A DNA stretch of 64,000 bases from Pseudomonadota bacterium. Its GTDB lineage: Bacteria; Pseudomonadota; Alphaproteobacteria; Rhizobiales; Xanthobacteraceae. Below are positions 54,172 through 63,310 of the stretch, piece after piece. The stretch is from positions 1 to 64,000 of the forward strand of contig JAEWIX010000048.1 in the NCBI GenBank assembly GCA_023386885.1, written 5' to 3'. The position numbers and the translations under genes are program-made. The notes below the pieces were generated by a model, which was not told the origin of the DNA, made no database searches, and worked only from the letters and a program-made list of their open reading frames with translations. How positions within the stretch are numbered: position 1 is the stretch's first letter; every line of letters starts with the position of its first letter.

Positions 54172-55377
54172 ATGGATACGTTAGCAACCACGTCACTCAA
54201 AAAGCAGCACCTGATCGATCCGGAGATCTGCATCCGGTGCAACACCTGCGAGGAAACCTGTCCGATCGACGCCATCACCCACGACGATAACAACTACGTG
54301 GTGAACGTCGATATCTGCAATTATTGCATGGACTGCATCTCGCCGTGCCCGACCGGCGCCATCGACAACTGGCGCGTGGTGGCGAAGCCTTATTCGCTGG
54401 AGGATCAGTTCTCATGGAGCGATCTGCCGGCGCAGGAAGAAGTTGCCAGCGAGGACGCCGGCGGCACGGTCGAGGCGCTTGAAGATGAGATCGGCGCGCT
54501 ACTCGAGGAAGCGCGCAAGGGGCTGGGCGGCAAGGCCGTCGCGCCGCATTCGGCGAGCAAGCCGACCGTCAATCTCTACAGTCGCGGCAAGCCGGCGGTG
54601 GCCACCATCACCGGAAATTTCCGCCTCACCGAGCCGCACGCCGATTCCGACGTGCGCCACATCATTCTCGATTTCGGCGATCAGCCGTTTCCGGTGCTGG
54701 AAGGCCAGAGCATCGGCATCGTCGCGCCGGGCACGGACGCCGAGGGCAAGCCGCATCTGGTGCGGCTCTATTCGGTGGCGAGTTCGCGCGACGGCGAGCG
54801 ACCCAACACCAACAATCTTGCGCTCACGGTGAAGCGCGAGCCGCAAGGCGTGTGCTCGAACTATCTGTGCGATCTGCCGCGTGGCGCGAAAGTGGAAGTG
54901 ACGGGGCCGTTCGGCGCGACGTTCCTGCATCCGAACGATCCGGCGGCGAACATCATCATGATCTGCACCGGTACCGGCTCGGCGCCGTTCCGCGGCTTCA
55001 CTGAGCGCCGCCGCCGCGCCATGCCGGACGCGGCCGGGCGATTGCTGCTGTTCTTCGGCGCGCGGCGACCGGAGGAACTGCCGTATTTCGGGCCGTTGCA
55101 GAAGGTGCCGGAAAAATTGCTCGGCAAGTATTTCTGTTACTCGCGCGTCGCCGGCGCGCCGCGCGTCTACGTGCAGGACCGCATCCGTTCGGAATCCGCA
55201 CAGATCGCGGCGCTGCTTGGCAACGCCGGCACGCACGTCTACATCTGCGGGCTCAAGGGCATGGAGAGCGGTGTCGATGAGGCCTTCGCCGACGTCTGCC
55301 GAAGCGCCTCGCTGAACTGGGCCACGCTGAAGACCGAGATGCGCGACAACGGCCGCTATCACGTCGAGACGTATTGA
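54172..55377 (+). CDS. boxA: benzoyl-CoA 2,3-epoxidase reductase BoxA
   Basis: A 401-residue NADPH-dependent flavoprotein reductase. The N-terminal ferredoxin domain has two 4Fe-4S clusters (CIRCNTCEETCPIDAI and CNYCMDCISPCPTGAI). The FNR-like part has FAD motif RLYSVASS and nucleotide motifs GTGSAPFRGF and YICGLKGMESGVDEAF. It passes electrons to BoxB. ATG 54172 follows AGAGG. Confidence 0.97.
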   Translation: MDTLATTSLKKQHLIDPEICIRCNTCEETCPIDAITHDDNNYVVNVDICNYCMDCISPCPTGAIDNWRVVAKPYSLEDQFSWSDLPAQEEVASEDAGGTVEALEDEIGALLEEARKGLGGKAVAPHSASKPTVNLYSRGKPAVATITGNFRLTEPHADSDVRHIILDFGDQPFPVLEGQSIGIVAPGTDAEGKPHLVRLYSVASSRDGERPNTNNLALTVKREPQGVCSNYLCDLPRGAKVEVTGPFGATFLHPNDPAANIIMICTGTGSAPFRGFTERRRRAMPDAAGRLLLFFGARRPEELPYFGPLQKVPEKLLGKYFCYSRVAGAPRVYVQDRIRSESAQIAALLGNAGTHVYICGLKGMESGVDEAFADVCRSASLNWATLKTEMRDNGRYHVETY

Positions 55378-55382
55378 GGGCG

Positions 55383-55865
55383 CTAGGCGATCGACACGAT
55401 CTCGAGGCTTTGGCCGGCTACGCCGACCTCGTCGCCGACCGCCTTGCCCAGCAACAGCCGCGCGACTGGCGACACGAAGGAAATCGAACCGGCCTTGGGA
55501 TCGGCTTCGTCCTCGCCCACGATGCGATAGGTCTGCACGCGTCCGTCGTCACGTCGAAACGTCACCGTACTGCCGAAGGCGACCGTGTCGGTCGACACCG
55601 GATCGGCCATGACCTGCGCGGTGCGAACGCGCGCGGCGAGGTAGCGCATGTCGCGCAAGGGGATTGCGGCCTGTCGCCGGCGTTCATTGACATCGTCGAT
55701 CGCCTGCGCCGTTTCATACGCGGCGCGCGCCTTGTCGAGTTGAGCCTGCAGCGCCTTCAGGCCCGCTTCCGTCACAAGATTCGGATGCGGCGAAATCGGG
55801 CGGTCGGGCAGCAGCGTTTCCGATGCCGTCTCGGCGCTGTCTTCCTTGGTGAAGGCGACGCTCAC
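55383..55865 (-). CDS. GreA/GreB-family elongation-factor-like protein
   Basis: A 160-residue protein with an N-terminal helical part (about 35-75) and a C-terminal FKBP-like Gre domain (FGSTVTFRRDDGR.. to SPVARLLLGKAVGDEV). The N-terminal region is shorter than in GreA, so it may belong to the Rnk/Gre-like group rather than act as a true cleavage factor. Its stop is 5 bases from the boxA stop, convergent. Confidence 0.85.
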   Translation of the reverse strand: MSVAFTKEDSAETASETLLPDRPISPHPNLVTEAGLKALQAQLDKARAAYETAQAIDDVNERRRQAAIPLRDMRYLAARVRTAQVMADPVSTDTVAFGSTVTFRRDDGRVQTYRIVGEDEADPKAGSISFVSPVARLLLGKAVGDEVGVAGQSLEIVSIA

Positions 55866-55897
55866 GTCGGGCTCCTTTCAAGAATGCCGGTCACGCG

Positions 55898-56920
55898 TCA
55901 GCGCCAGCCCAGGGCGGGCGCGACGTGGGTGAGAATGGCTTCGATGACATGCGCGTTGTAGGCCACGCCCAACTGGTTCGGCACCGTCAGCAACAGCGTA
56001 TCGGCTTCGGCGATGGCTTCGTCCTGCCTGAGTTGTTCGATCAGGACGTCCGGCTCCGCGGCGTAGCTGCGGCCGAAGATCGCGCGCGTTCGCGGATCGA
56101 TGTATCCGATCTGGTCCTCATTCTCGCCGCTGGCGCCGAAATAGGCGCGATCGCGCTCGTCGATCAGCGCGAAGATGCTGCGGCTGACCGAGACGCGCGG
56201 TTCGCGCGGATGACCGGCCTCTTTCCACGCCGCGCGGTAGGCGCGAATTTGCGCGGCCTGTTGCACATGGAAGGCCTCGCCGGTTTCGTCGGTCTTGAGC
56301 GTCGAGCTTTGCAGATTCATTCCGAGCCTGGCCGCCCAGATTGCGGTCGCGTTGGAGGCGGCGCCCCACCAGATGCGCTCGCGCAAGCCTTCGGAGGTGG
56401 GTTCGAGGCGCAGCAGGCCGGGCGGATTGGGAAACATCGGTTGCGGGTTGGGTTGCGCGAAACCCTTGCCGGACAGCAGATCCAGAAAGACTTCGGCGTG
56501 ACGCCGTCCCATCTCGGCGTCGCTCTCACCGTCCGCCGGCTGATAGCCGAAATATCGCCAGCCATCGATCACCTGTTCGGGCGAGCCGCGACTGATGCCG
56601 AGTTGCAGCCGTCCGCCGGCAATCAGATCGGCCGCGCCCGCGTCCTCGATCATGTAGAGCGGGTTCTCGTAACGCATGTCGATGACGGCGGTGCCGATCT
56701 CGATGCGGCTGGTTTTCGCGCCGACGGCGGCGAGCAACGGAAACGGCGAGGCGAGTTGGCGGGCGAAGTGATGGACGCGGAAGTAGGCGCCATCCGCGCC
56801 GAGTTGTTCCGCCGCCACCGCAAGCTCGATCGATTGCAGCAGCGCATCCGCCGCCGAGCGGGTCTGCGATTGCGGCGAAGGCGTCCAGTGCCCGAACGAG
56901 AGAAAGCCGATCTTCTTCAT
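55898..56920 (-). CDS. LLM-class flavin-dependent oxidoreductase
   Basis: A 340-residue luciferase-like monooxygenase: MKKIGFLSFGHW at the start, QLGADGAYFRVHHFARQLAS, IEIGTAVIDMRYENPLYMIE and GRLQLGISRGSPEQVIDGW. It uses reduced FMN to oxidise an unidentified substrate. It belongs to the Atu2307-like branch. No reductase is adjacent. Confidence 0.9.
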   Translation of the reverse strand: MKKIGFLSFGHWTPSPQSQTRSAADALLQSIELAVAAEQLGADGAYFRVHHFARQLASPFPLLAAVGAKTSRIEIGTAVIDMRYENPLYMIEDAGAADLIAGGRLQLGISRGSPEQVIDGWRYFGYQPADGESDAEMGRRHAEVFLDLLSGKGFAQPNPQPMFPNPPGLLRLEPTSEGLRERIWWGAASNATAIWAARLGMNLQSSTLKTDETGEAFHVQQAAQIRAYRAAWKEAGHPREPRVSVSRSIFALIDERDRAYFGASGENEDQIGYIDPRTRAIFGRSYAAEPDVLIEQLRQDEAIAEADTLLLTVPNQLGVAYNAHVIEAILTHVAPALGWR

Positions 56921-57010
56921 GTGCCCAGTCTATGGGGGGACGGATCGGTGCGCGACCGAAAAGGTCGTGACCGGTCGAGGCCATGCCGCCGGCCGCCGCA
57001 TTTCATCGGC

Positions 57011-57053
57011 CAAAAAGAATGAGGTTTGCGGAACGGCATGTTCCGCAAACCTC
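57011..57053 (-). terminator. strong Rho-independent terminator of the barrel gene
   Basis: Perfect 14-bp stem GAGGTTTGCGGAAC (57021-57034) with GTTCCGCAAACCTC (57040-57053), 5-base loop, and on the minus strand ATTCTTTTTGG immediately after. It is 47 bases beyond the stop of the autotransporter-like gene. Confidence 0.92.
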
Positions 57054-57099
57054 AAAACCTTAGCCGATCAGTTCCCCGACAAGTCAGTTTCCTGATAAC

Positions 57100-58173
57100 T
57101 CAGTTCCAGGTGTAGCGCAGTCCGGCCTGCACGCCGACGGTCTGCACGTTGGCGCCGGCAACAGCCGGGAACACGACCTGCTGCGAGGTCGCGGTGCCGT
57201 GCACTTCGAGATAGGACGAGAAGTTCTGCGTCCACAGCACGTTCATCTTGGCCGAACCGCGAATGCCGTACATATCGGCTGCGCCGGCGCTGGAATCGAC
57301 GATCCGGAACGCAACGGCGGAGACGGTCGGCTGAATCTTGTAGCCCATCCACATCATCTCGGTGCCGATCCGCGCGCCGCCGTGCAGTTCGGTGCTGTCG
57401 CCGGTCTTGGCGCCGAAGTTCGCGGTATAGCCTTCCGAATAGGTGATGCCGACGGTCGGCTCGAACCACACCGCGTACGGGAAGTCGAAGCGGTACTGCG
57501 TGTTGACGGTGTAGGCGAGCGAGCTGGAGCTTGTTGCCGGCACCAGCAGCATGTTGGACGAACTGCGGCTCCAGCTCGCCAGGATCGAGGCGTCGGCCGA
57601 GAATGCGCCGTTCATGTACGAAACCGTTGCCGACGTCGACGGCATCGAGGAGTCCATCACGAATGCCGGGCCGAACGGAATCGCGGCGGTCGCGCGGGAC
57701 CACGAATGTCCGCCGGTGCCGATGAACGTCAACGCGTCGGTCGTGTCGAACACGCCGATCCTGGTGACGTCGAACGCGCCCACCACGGTTTCAACATCGA
57801 CCTTGGCTCCCAGGGCGGACGCGCGATCACCGCTGCCGACGAGACTGGTGCCGTACATCCACATCGGAGCCGCGGCCACGAGCGCCGGCGCCTTGGCGTA
57901 TCCCAGCGCGCCGAAAGGGTCGCTGATCCGTCGTTCCGCGAACAAATCACGGCCATCGAAATCCGACGTCTCGCCGTTGAAACGCAGCATGCCGGCCGGT
58001 GGCGCAACCCTGCGGCGCGCAACCTCGTCACGGACGTTCTGAACGATGTTCTGGATCACGCCGCCGATGATTTCGCGCTCGACTTCGGAGCTTTGAGCGG
58101 CAGCCGGCTGTGACATGATAAAAGAGAGCGCGCCGGCCGACAGCACGGCCGCAAAAATCTTAAATAACCGCAT
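57100..58173 (-). CDS. outer-membrane autotransporter-like beta-barrel protein without passenger
   Basis: A 357-residue exported protein. Signal peptide ends PAAAQ (about residue 27). The rest alternates polar and hydrophobic residues in strands such as SLAYTVNTQYRFDFPYAVWF, and ends TVGVQAGLRYTWN with a terminal aromatic, as expected for insertion by the Bam complex. The barrel of an autotransporter is usually about 250-300 residues; here only about 70 residues precede it, so no large passenger is present. It is divergent from the caspase-like gene, and a strong terminator follows it. Confidence 0.75.
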   Translation of the reverse strand: MRLFKIFAAVLSAGALSFIMSQPAAAQSSEVEREIIGGVIQNIVQNVRDEVARRRVAPPAGMLRFNGETSDFDGRDLFAERRISDPFGALGYAKAPALVAAAPMWMYGTSLVGSGDRASALGAKVDVETVVGAFDVTRIGVFDTTDALTFIGTGGHSWSRATAAIPFGPAFVMDSSMPSTSATVSYMNGAFSADASILASWSRSSSNMLLVPATSSSSLAYTVNTQYRFDFPYAVWFEPTVGITYSEGYTANFGAKTGDSTELHGGARIGTEMMWMGYKIQPTVSAVAFRIVDSSAGAADMYGIRGSAKMNVLWTQNFSSYLEVHGTATSQQVVFPAVAGANVQTVGVQAGLRYTWN

Positions 58174-58200
58174 TACTCAGCCCCAAAACGACCTAAAACG

Positions 58201-58229
58201 ATCTATGCCAAAAAAATAACATGATTCAA
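58201..58229 (-). promoter_or_regulatory. candidate promoter of the barrel gene
   Basis: On the minus strand TTGAAT (58229-58224), 17-base spacer, ATAGAT (58206-58201), about 30 bases before the start codon. The rest of the 313-base gap to the caspase-like gene shows a 10-base direct repeat (AAAACGACCT/AAAACGATCT, 58185-58204) and no further gene. Confidence 0.45.
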
Positions 58230-58486
58230 TTCGGGAACTAGTGCGAGAATGCCACAGTCGAATGGAACCCGGAACCGCGGGGCGGCGGGGAACATCTCTC
58301 GCTGGTCGCGATACCCTGAGTTGCAGAAAATAAAGCCAAAAGACTTTCGCGACCGGTGAACCCCGACCGAAGAAGAGGAGTCTCATCGCTGTTCCTTTGG
58401 TTTGTCGTCGCTCCTGTTCTGTGCTCGGCGAAAATCGCGAACGGCCTGTAATTCCGGGATATTTCAAGATCGCTGTTCGAGGCAGA

Positions 58487-60715
58487 ATGACGATGCGCCA
58501 ATTCATTTCGACGGGACGACATCCGCGCGGTGGCCGCGAAGCGATGCGCGCGTTCCGTTTTTCGGGCGCGCGGGCATTCGTCACGGCGCTTCGCACTGCG
58601 ACCTTTTGTCTGATGCTCGCGGTGCTTTCGGCGAGCGCCGCCGTTTCGGCCTCGGCGGAGGAACGGATCGCGCTTGTCATCGGCAACAGCGACTACCGCA
58701 ACGTCGGCAAGCTCCCGAATCCCGTCAATGACGCGGCCGACATGGCCGAGTCCCTGACGCGGCTCGGATTCAACGTCAAGCATCTGAGCAATGTCGATTA
58801 CGACAGCTTCCGGCATGCCCTGATCGAGTTCGGCAATGCCGCGAAGACCGCCGACAAGGCCGTCATCTTCTACGCAGGCCACGGCGTCGAAATCGACGGC
58901 AAGAACTGGCTCATTCCGGTCGATGCGACGATCAAGTCCGCGGTCGACATCTACGCCGAAGCGATCAACCTCGAAACGCTGATCGACATTTCGATCTATC
59001 CGAAAATCCTCGGCCTCGTGATCCTCGACGCCTGCCGCAACGATCCGTTCGCGGCGGTCACCGCGTCGGCCGGGCGCTCGCTCGCAAATGACGGCGCCGG
59101 TGGCTCCAGAAAGAAGCATGCGAAAGCGTCGGCGGCATCGGTGCCGGCGCACACCGCGACGCGTGGCCTCGCACCGGTCGAGGTCAACGACAACGTGCTG
59201 GTGGCGTTCGCCGCCGCCGCCGGCACCACCGCCAGCGATGGCGCCGACCGCAACAGTCCCTATTCCGGCGCGCTGCTGCGCTACATCGAGAAGCCCGGCC
59301 TCGAGATCAACTACCTGTTCCGGAACGTGCACGACGACGTTCTGAACGAAACCAAGACCCAGAGCCCGACCGTTTACGGCACGTTGTCCCGCGAAGAGAT
59401 CTACCTCAACGGCATCGCCAACATCGCGGCCGGCGAAACCAATGCCGATGCCGAAAAGGTGGCGTGGGCGTTCGTGCGCGCGACCAGCGACGTTGCAACC
59501 TTGCGCCGCTTTACCGAACAGTTTCCCTCAAGCGCCCATCTTCCCGAGGCGCGCGACCGGATCGCGGGACTCGAGAACGCCGAAAAGCTGGCGTGGTCCA
59601 TCGTCGAGAAGGAAAAATCCGCGCCCGCCTATCGCGCCTTCCTTGATCTTTACCCGAGCGGCGAACGCGCCGAAGGCGCGCGCGCGACGCTGGCGTCGCT
59701 GCAGGCGGCATCGGGTTCGAAGCGCGCCTCGGCCGCGCCGAATCTGCCGAAGCCGCCGGCCTCGACCTATCAGCTCGCATCCGCCTCGTCAGAGGCGACG
59801 ACCGAAAATTCGTTCGCGATCGACAAGGCGTGGGATGTGCTCAGGGAGTCCAAAGACAAGGCTCTCGTCGGGAAATTCGCGGAGAAGTATCCCAGCCTGC
59901 GCGACCATCGGCTGCCCGCGGGAAGCGATCTGGGATTGCGGCCTGTCAACCTGACCGACTGGATGATGCGGACGGCGCAGGACGACGATGTGAACAACTG
60001 CTTCGGCGGTAATGCCGCGGCCTGTGCCAAAGCCGCCAGCCGATATCCGGAATATGTTCAACTGCAATTCCAACTCTGCAAGACCTCGGGCCAGCCGGCC
60101 GGATGCATGCAGAAAGCAGTCCGGGACGCGCGCAAGAAAGGCTACCTGATTTCGGCTTACACGCGTTCGGCCATCGAGAAGCAGCGCAATCGCGAGTATC
60201 GGCGGACCATCGAGCGGGTCAACCAGCGGGTCGGCTCCATTGTCAGCAACAATGTGAGCAATGCGGTCAGCAACGCCGTCAGCAATTCGGTCAACAATGC
60301 GGTGTCGGCGGCGACCTCACGTGCCGCCAGCCATGCGGCCTCGGCGGCCTCGTCCCGTGCGGCGTCGGCGGCAGCCGCGCGCGCGGCACGCGGCGCCGCA
60401 TCGTCCGCGGCCGCGAATGCAGCCGCACGCGCTGCGTCGAATGCCGCCAGCAACATCAGGGTTCCGTCCGATATCCGGCTCAAGGCCGATATCGCCCCGC
60501 TGACGCGGACCCGCGACGGCTTTCAACTCTATCGCTATCGTTACATCGGCGATGACACGCTTTACGTCGGCGTCATGGCGCAGGAGATCGCGCGTCAGGT
60601 GCCGGCCGCGGTCTCGGTGTCCGACGATGGCTATCTGCAGGTCAACTACAGCTTGCTGGGCGTCGCGTTCCTCACTTACAGTGACTGGGTGAGATCACAC
60701 GCGATTCCGAACTGA
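58487..60715 (+). CDS. exported caspase-like protease with Ala-rich stalk and S74-type chaperone domain
   Basis: A 742-residue protein. An N-terminal segment holds a signal peptide (..SAAVSASAEE). The caspase-like (C14) domain has the catalytic His about residue 132 in YAGHGVE and Cys about 183 in LDACRNDPF. A helical linker follows (about 330-450), then a low-complexity Asn/Ser/Ala stalk (about 584-660) and a C-terminal S74-type chaperone domain, SDIRLKADI (about 661), YRYRYIG, GVMAQEI. In phage tail spikes this domain trimerises the protein and then cuts itself off with a Ser-Lys dyad; Ser661 and Lys666 have that spacing. GAGG precedes ATG 58487; ATG 58544 is an alternative. The combination is unusual. 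Confidence 0.85.
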   Translation: MTMRQFISTGRHPRGGREAMRAFRFSGARAFVTALRTATFCLMLAVLSASAAVSASAEERIALVIGNSDYRNVGKLPNPVNDAADMAESLTRLGFNVKHLSNVDYDSFRHALIEFGNAAKTADKAVIFYAGHGVEIDGKNWLIPVDATIKSAVDIYAEAINLETLIDISIYPKILGLVILDACRNDPFAAVTASAGRSLANDGAGGSRKKHAKASAASVPAHTATRGLAPVEVNDNVLVAFAAAAGTTASDGADRNSPYSGALLRYIEKPGLEINYLFRNVHDDVLNETKTQSPTVYGTLSREEIYLNGIANIAAGETNADAEKVAWAFVRATSDVATLRRFTEQFPSSAHLPEARDRIAGLENAEKLAWSIVEKEKSAPAYRAFLDLYPSGERAEGARATLASLQAASGSKRASAAPNLPKPPASTYQLASASSEATTENSFAIDKAWDVLRESKDKALVGKFAEKYPSLRDHRLPAGSDLGLRPVNLTDWMMRTAQDDDVNNCFGGNAAACAKAASRYPEYVQLQFQLCKTSGQPAGCMQKAVRDARKKGYLISAYTRSAIEKQRNREYRRTIERVNQRVGSIVSNNVSNAVSNAVSNSVNNAVSAATSRAASHAASAASSRAASAAAARAARGAASSAAANAAARAASNAASNIRVPSDIRLKADIAPLTRTRDGFQLYRYRYIGDDTLYVGVMAQEIARQVPAAVSVSDDGYLQVNYSLLGVAFLTYSDWVRSHAIPN

Positions 60716-60717
60716 GA

Positions 60718-62253
60718 ATGCAGCCTTTCCTGCGGCCGATCCTGTTTGCATGTGTGGCTGCCGTTCTTCTCCTCTCGGGCCAGGTGGCGGGAGCGGACGA
60801 GCGGCGCGTTGCGCTGGTCGTCGGCAACGCGGAGTATGCCCATGCACCGCGTCTGGCGACCGCCATCAACGATGCCGAGGACATCGCCGATGCGCTCGGT
60901 CGCCTCGGTTTCGATGTCGCGCTTCACCGCGACACGAGTGCGGCGGACCTGCGTTACGCACTCGATGAATTCGCGCGCAAGGCGCGCCGTGCCGATATTG
61001 CCATCGTCTACTATGCCGGTTACAGCCTGAGCGTCGGTGTCGGCGGCTATCTGGTGCCTGTCGATGCGCGGCTTTCGAATGCGTCCGGGCTTGGCGTCGA
61101 GACTATTCCGCTGCCCCAGGTGATGTCGGGTGCCGGACAGGCGCACTCACTGGGCCTGGTGATTCTCGATGCGCTGCATGGGAATCCGTTTCCCGTCGAT
61201 ATCGAATCTCTGAACACGGACACCGGCGTTGACACGGCATCGCCGCGATCCGGCGGCGCACGGAACGTGTTTTTGCTGTTCGCCACCGAGCCGCGAAAAG
61301 TTTCCGAGCAGGGCAGCGGGCGCAACAGTCCGCTGGCCGCGGCGCTCCTGGAGAACCTTCCGAAGCCGGATCTCGAGATCAACTTCCTGCTGCGTAACGT
61401 CCGCGATCACGTCCGGGATTCGACGGAGTCCAAACAGACGCCGTATATGTACGGGCAGCTTTCCAAGCAGAAGATTTTCCTCGCGTCGGCCAAGGACGGC
61501 GTCGCCCCCACGATGCAGGTCGAGGTCGCGAAGGTGCAGCCATGCGACGAACTCGCGGCGGCGCCGGACGACGCCGACAGGCATCCGGACGTCGCGGGCG
61601 TGACGCTGGACAAGATCGTCGCCGCCGATGCGGTCGCCGCGTGTTCGGATGCGGTGAAGCGCTTCCCGACGACCGGCCGCTTTGCCTATCAGCTCGGACG
61701 GGCGCTGTTCGCGGCGCGCGACTATGACGGTGCATTGACTCACTACAAGAAGGCGTTCGAGCTGGGCAGCGTCCGCGCGCTCTTCACGCTGGGCGAAGTC
61801 TATGATCGTGGCGACGGCGTGGAGCGCGATCCGGTTCGCGCGCGCTTCTATTTCGAGATCGCGGCGCAGAAGAAGTTCGCACCGGCCATCGCGAGTCTGG
61901 CGGCGCAGTACGAGCAGGGCGCCGGCGTCACGCAGAACCTCCCGAAAGCTTTCGCGCTTTATCGCGATGCCGCCGATCTCGACGATGCGCGCGCCGTCAA
62001 CAAGATGGGTGAACTGACCGAAAAGGGCCTTGGCGTTACACGGAACGCGAAGGCCGCGCGGGCGCTGTACCAGAAGAGCGCCCACATGGGCCATCCCGAC
62101 GCCATCGTGAATCTGGCGCGCTGTTATGCCAACGGCATCGGCGGCCGCAAGGATATTCCCGAAGCGAGAAAGCTGCTTGCGCAGGCCGCCAAGGCAGGAA
62201 GCACGCAAGCCCGCAACATTCTCGCCGCGACTGGCCGGCGCGAGCGGAAGTAA
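60718..62253 (+). CDS. pseudo-caspase with Sel1 repeats, exported
   Basis: A 511-residue protein, 2 bases after the previous gene and clearly its paralogue. A signal peptide (..GQVAGADE) is followed by a caspase fold starting RVALVVGNAEY. The catalytic His is replaced (YYAGYSLSV, Tyr102) and the Cys is replaced by Leu (LDALHGNPF, Leu153), so it cannot be a cysteine protease of this type. From about residue 310 there are Sel1/TPR repeats (FTLGEVYDRGDGVERDP, AQYEQGAGVTQNLPKAFALY, ARCYANGIGGRKDIPEARKL) that usually bind proteins. It may regulate, scaffold or target the active enzyme. Confidence 0.85.
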   Translation: MQPFLRPILFACVAAVLLLSGQVAGADERRVALVVGNAEYAHAPRLATAINDAEDIADALGRLGFDVALHRDTSAADLRYALDEFARKARRADIAIVYYAGYSLSVGVGGYLVPVDARLSNASGLGVETIPLPQVMSGAGQAHSLGLVILDALHGNPFPVDIESLNTDTGVDTASPRSGGARNVFLLFATEPRKVSEQGSGRNSPLAAALLENLPKPDLEINFLLRNVRDHVRDSTESKQTPYMYGQLSKQKIFLASAKDGVAPTMQVEVAKVQPCDELAAAPDDADRHPDVAGVTLDKIVAADAVAACSDAVKRFPTTGRFAYQLGRALFAARDYDGALTHYKKAFELGSVRALFTLGEVYDRGDGVERDPVRARFYFEIAAQKKFAPAIASLAAQYEQGAGVTQNLPKAFALYRDAADLDDARAVNKMGELTEKGLGVTRNAKAARALYQKSAHMGHPDAIVNLARCYANGIGGRKDIPEARKLLAQAAKAGSTQARNILAATGRRERK

Positions 62254-62356
62254 TCGTCAGCGATTGTCATGAGAGCGGCGTGACCCGATGACAGTTTCGG
62301 ATCACGCCGAGGAAAAGGATTTGCCGTGCGACGATCCGGCTCGGGACCGGTTTGTC

Positions 62357-63160
62357 CTACTCGCCCGATACCGGAACGCTGAGGTTGGCGTAGACGATGC
62401 CGCCATCCACCGCGATGGCGTTGCCGACGACGTAATCGCCGGCGCGCGAGGCGAGATAGATGGCAAGCCCCGCCATGTCCTCGTCGTTGCCGATGCGCTT
62501 CGCCGGGATCCATTGCGAGATATGGTCGGCCTGGTCGCGCGCCGCGCGATTCATGTCGGAGGCGAACGCGCCGGGGCAGATCGCGGTCACCGCGATGTTG
62601 TCCTGGATCAGTCTCGCCGCCATCCGCCGGGTCAGATGAATCACCGCCGCCTTGCTGGCCTGATAGGAATAGGTCTCCATCGGATTGACCGACATGCCGT
62701 CGACGGAAGCGATGTTGATGACCTTGCCGGGCTTCTCTTTCGTCGCCGCGGCGCGCAGTGGCTTCGCCAGCGCCTTGGTCAGGAAGAACAGCGACTTGAC
62801 GTTGAGGTTCATCACCTTGTCCCAGCCGGCTTCCGGAAACTCGTCGAAGGTCGAGCCCCACGCCGCGCCGGCATTGTTGACGAGGATGTCGAGCTTCCCC
62901 TCGCGCTTCATGAATTCATCGGCGAGCTTGTTGCAGCCTTCCACCGTGGACATGTCGATCGGCAGCGCGATGCACTCGCCGTCATAGGCGGCGGTCAGTT
63001 CCTTCGCCGTTTCCTCGCAGGGGCCGGCTTTGCGCGCGGTGATGTAGACCTTCGATGCGCCATAGGCGAGAAAGCCCGCCGCGATCATCTTGCCGATGCC
63101 GCGCGACCCGCCCGTCACCAGTGCGACGCGGCCTTTGAGCGAAAACAGATCCTTGAACAT
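62357..63160 (-). CDS. SDR-family oxidoreductase (RhlG-like)
   Basis: A 267-residue short-chain dehydrogenase: TGGSRGIG cofactor motif, NNAGAAWG, catalytic Tyr/Lys in YSYQASKAAVIHL, and C-terminal GNAIAVDGGIVYANL. The sequence SKVYITARKAGPCEETAKEL resembles the RhlG/beta-ketoacyl reductase branch. The substrate is unknown. ATG 63160 with GGGAGG upstream is preferred over the open frame before it. Confidence 0.9.
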   Translation of the reverse strand: MFKDLFSLKGRVALVTGGSRGIGKMIAAGFLAYGASKVYITARKAGPCEETAKELTAAYDGECIALPIDMSTVEGCNKLADEFMKREGKLDILVNNAGAAWGSTFDEFPEAGWDKVMNLNVKSLFFLTKALAKPLRAAATKEKPGKVINIASVDGMSVNPMETYSYQASKAAVIHLTRRMAARLIQDNIAVTAICPGAFASDMNRAARDQADHISQWIPAKRIGNDEDMAGLAIYLASRAGDYVVGNAIAVDGGIVYANLSVPVSGE

Positions 63161-63189
63161 GGTGCCTCCCATTGATGACGGGAGATTTA

Positions 63190-63246
63190 TAGCGTTTTCC
63201 GACGAAGTGGACACCGGTTCGCGTCAAGAAAACGCGTCAAATAAAA
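63190..63246. repeat. dispersed intergenic repeat, copy 2
   Basis: TAGCGTTTTCCGACGAAGT..ACCGGTTCGCGTCA..AACGCGTCAAAT, closely matching the copy at 31544-31600, including order and spacing of the conserved blocks. Confidence 0.7.
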
Positions 63247-63310
63247 ATCCGGTCCCCGCGCCGGGAGGCACGTCAATGCGAGCGGCGGTTTACCTATCGG
63301 GCGGCGGTAC

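Noticed and set aside
60236..60466. Ala/Ser/Asn-rich stretch considered as a sequence artefact or frameshift
   Set aside because: The frame continues without break into the well-conserved S74-like C terminus, so the low-complexity stalk is part of the protein.
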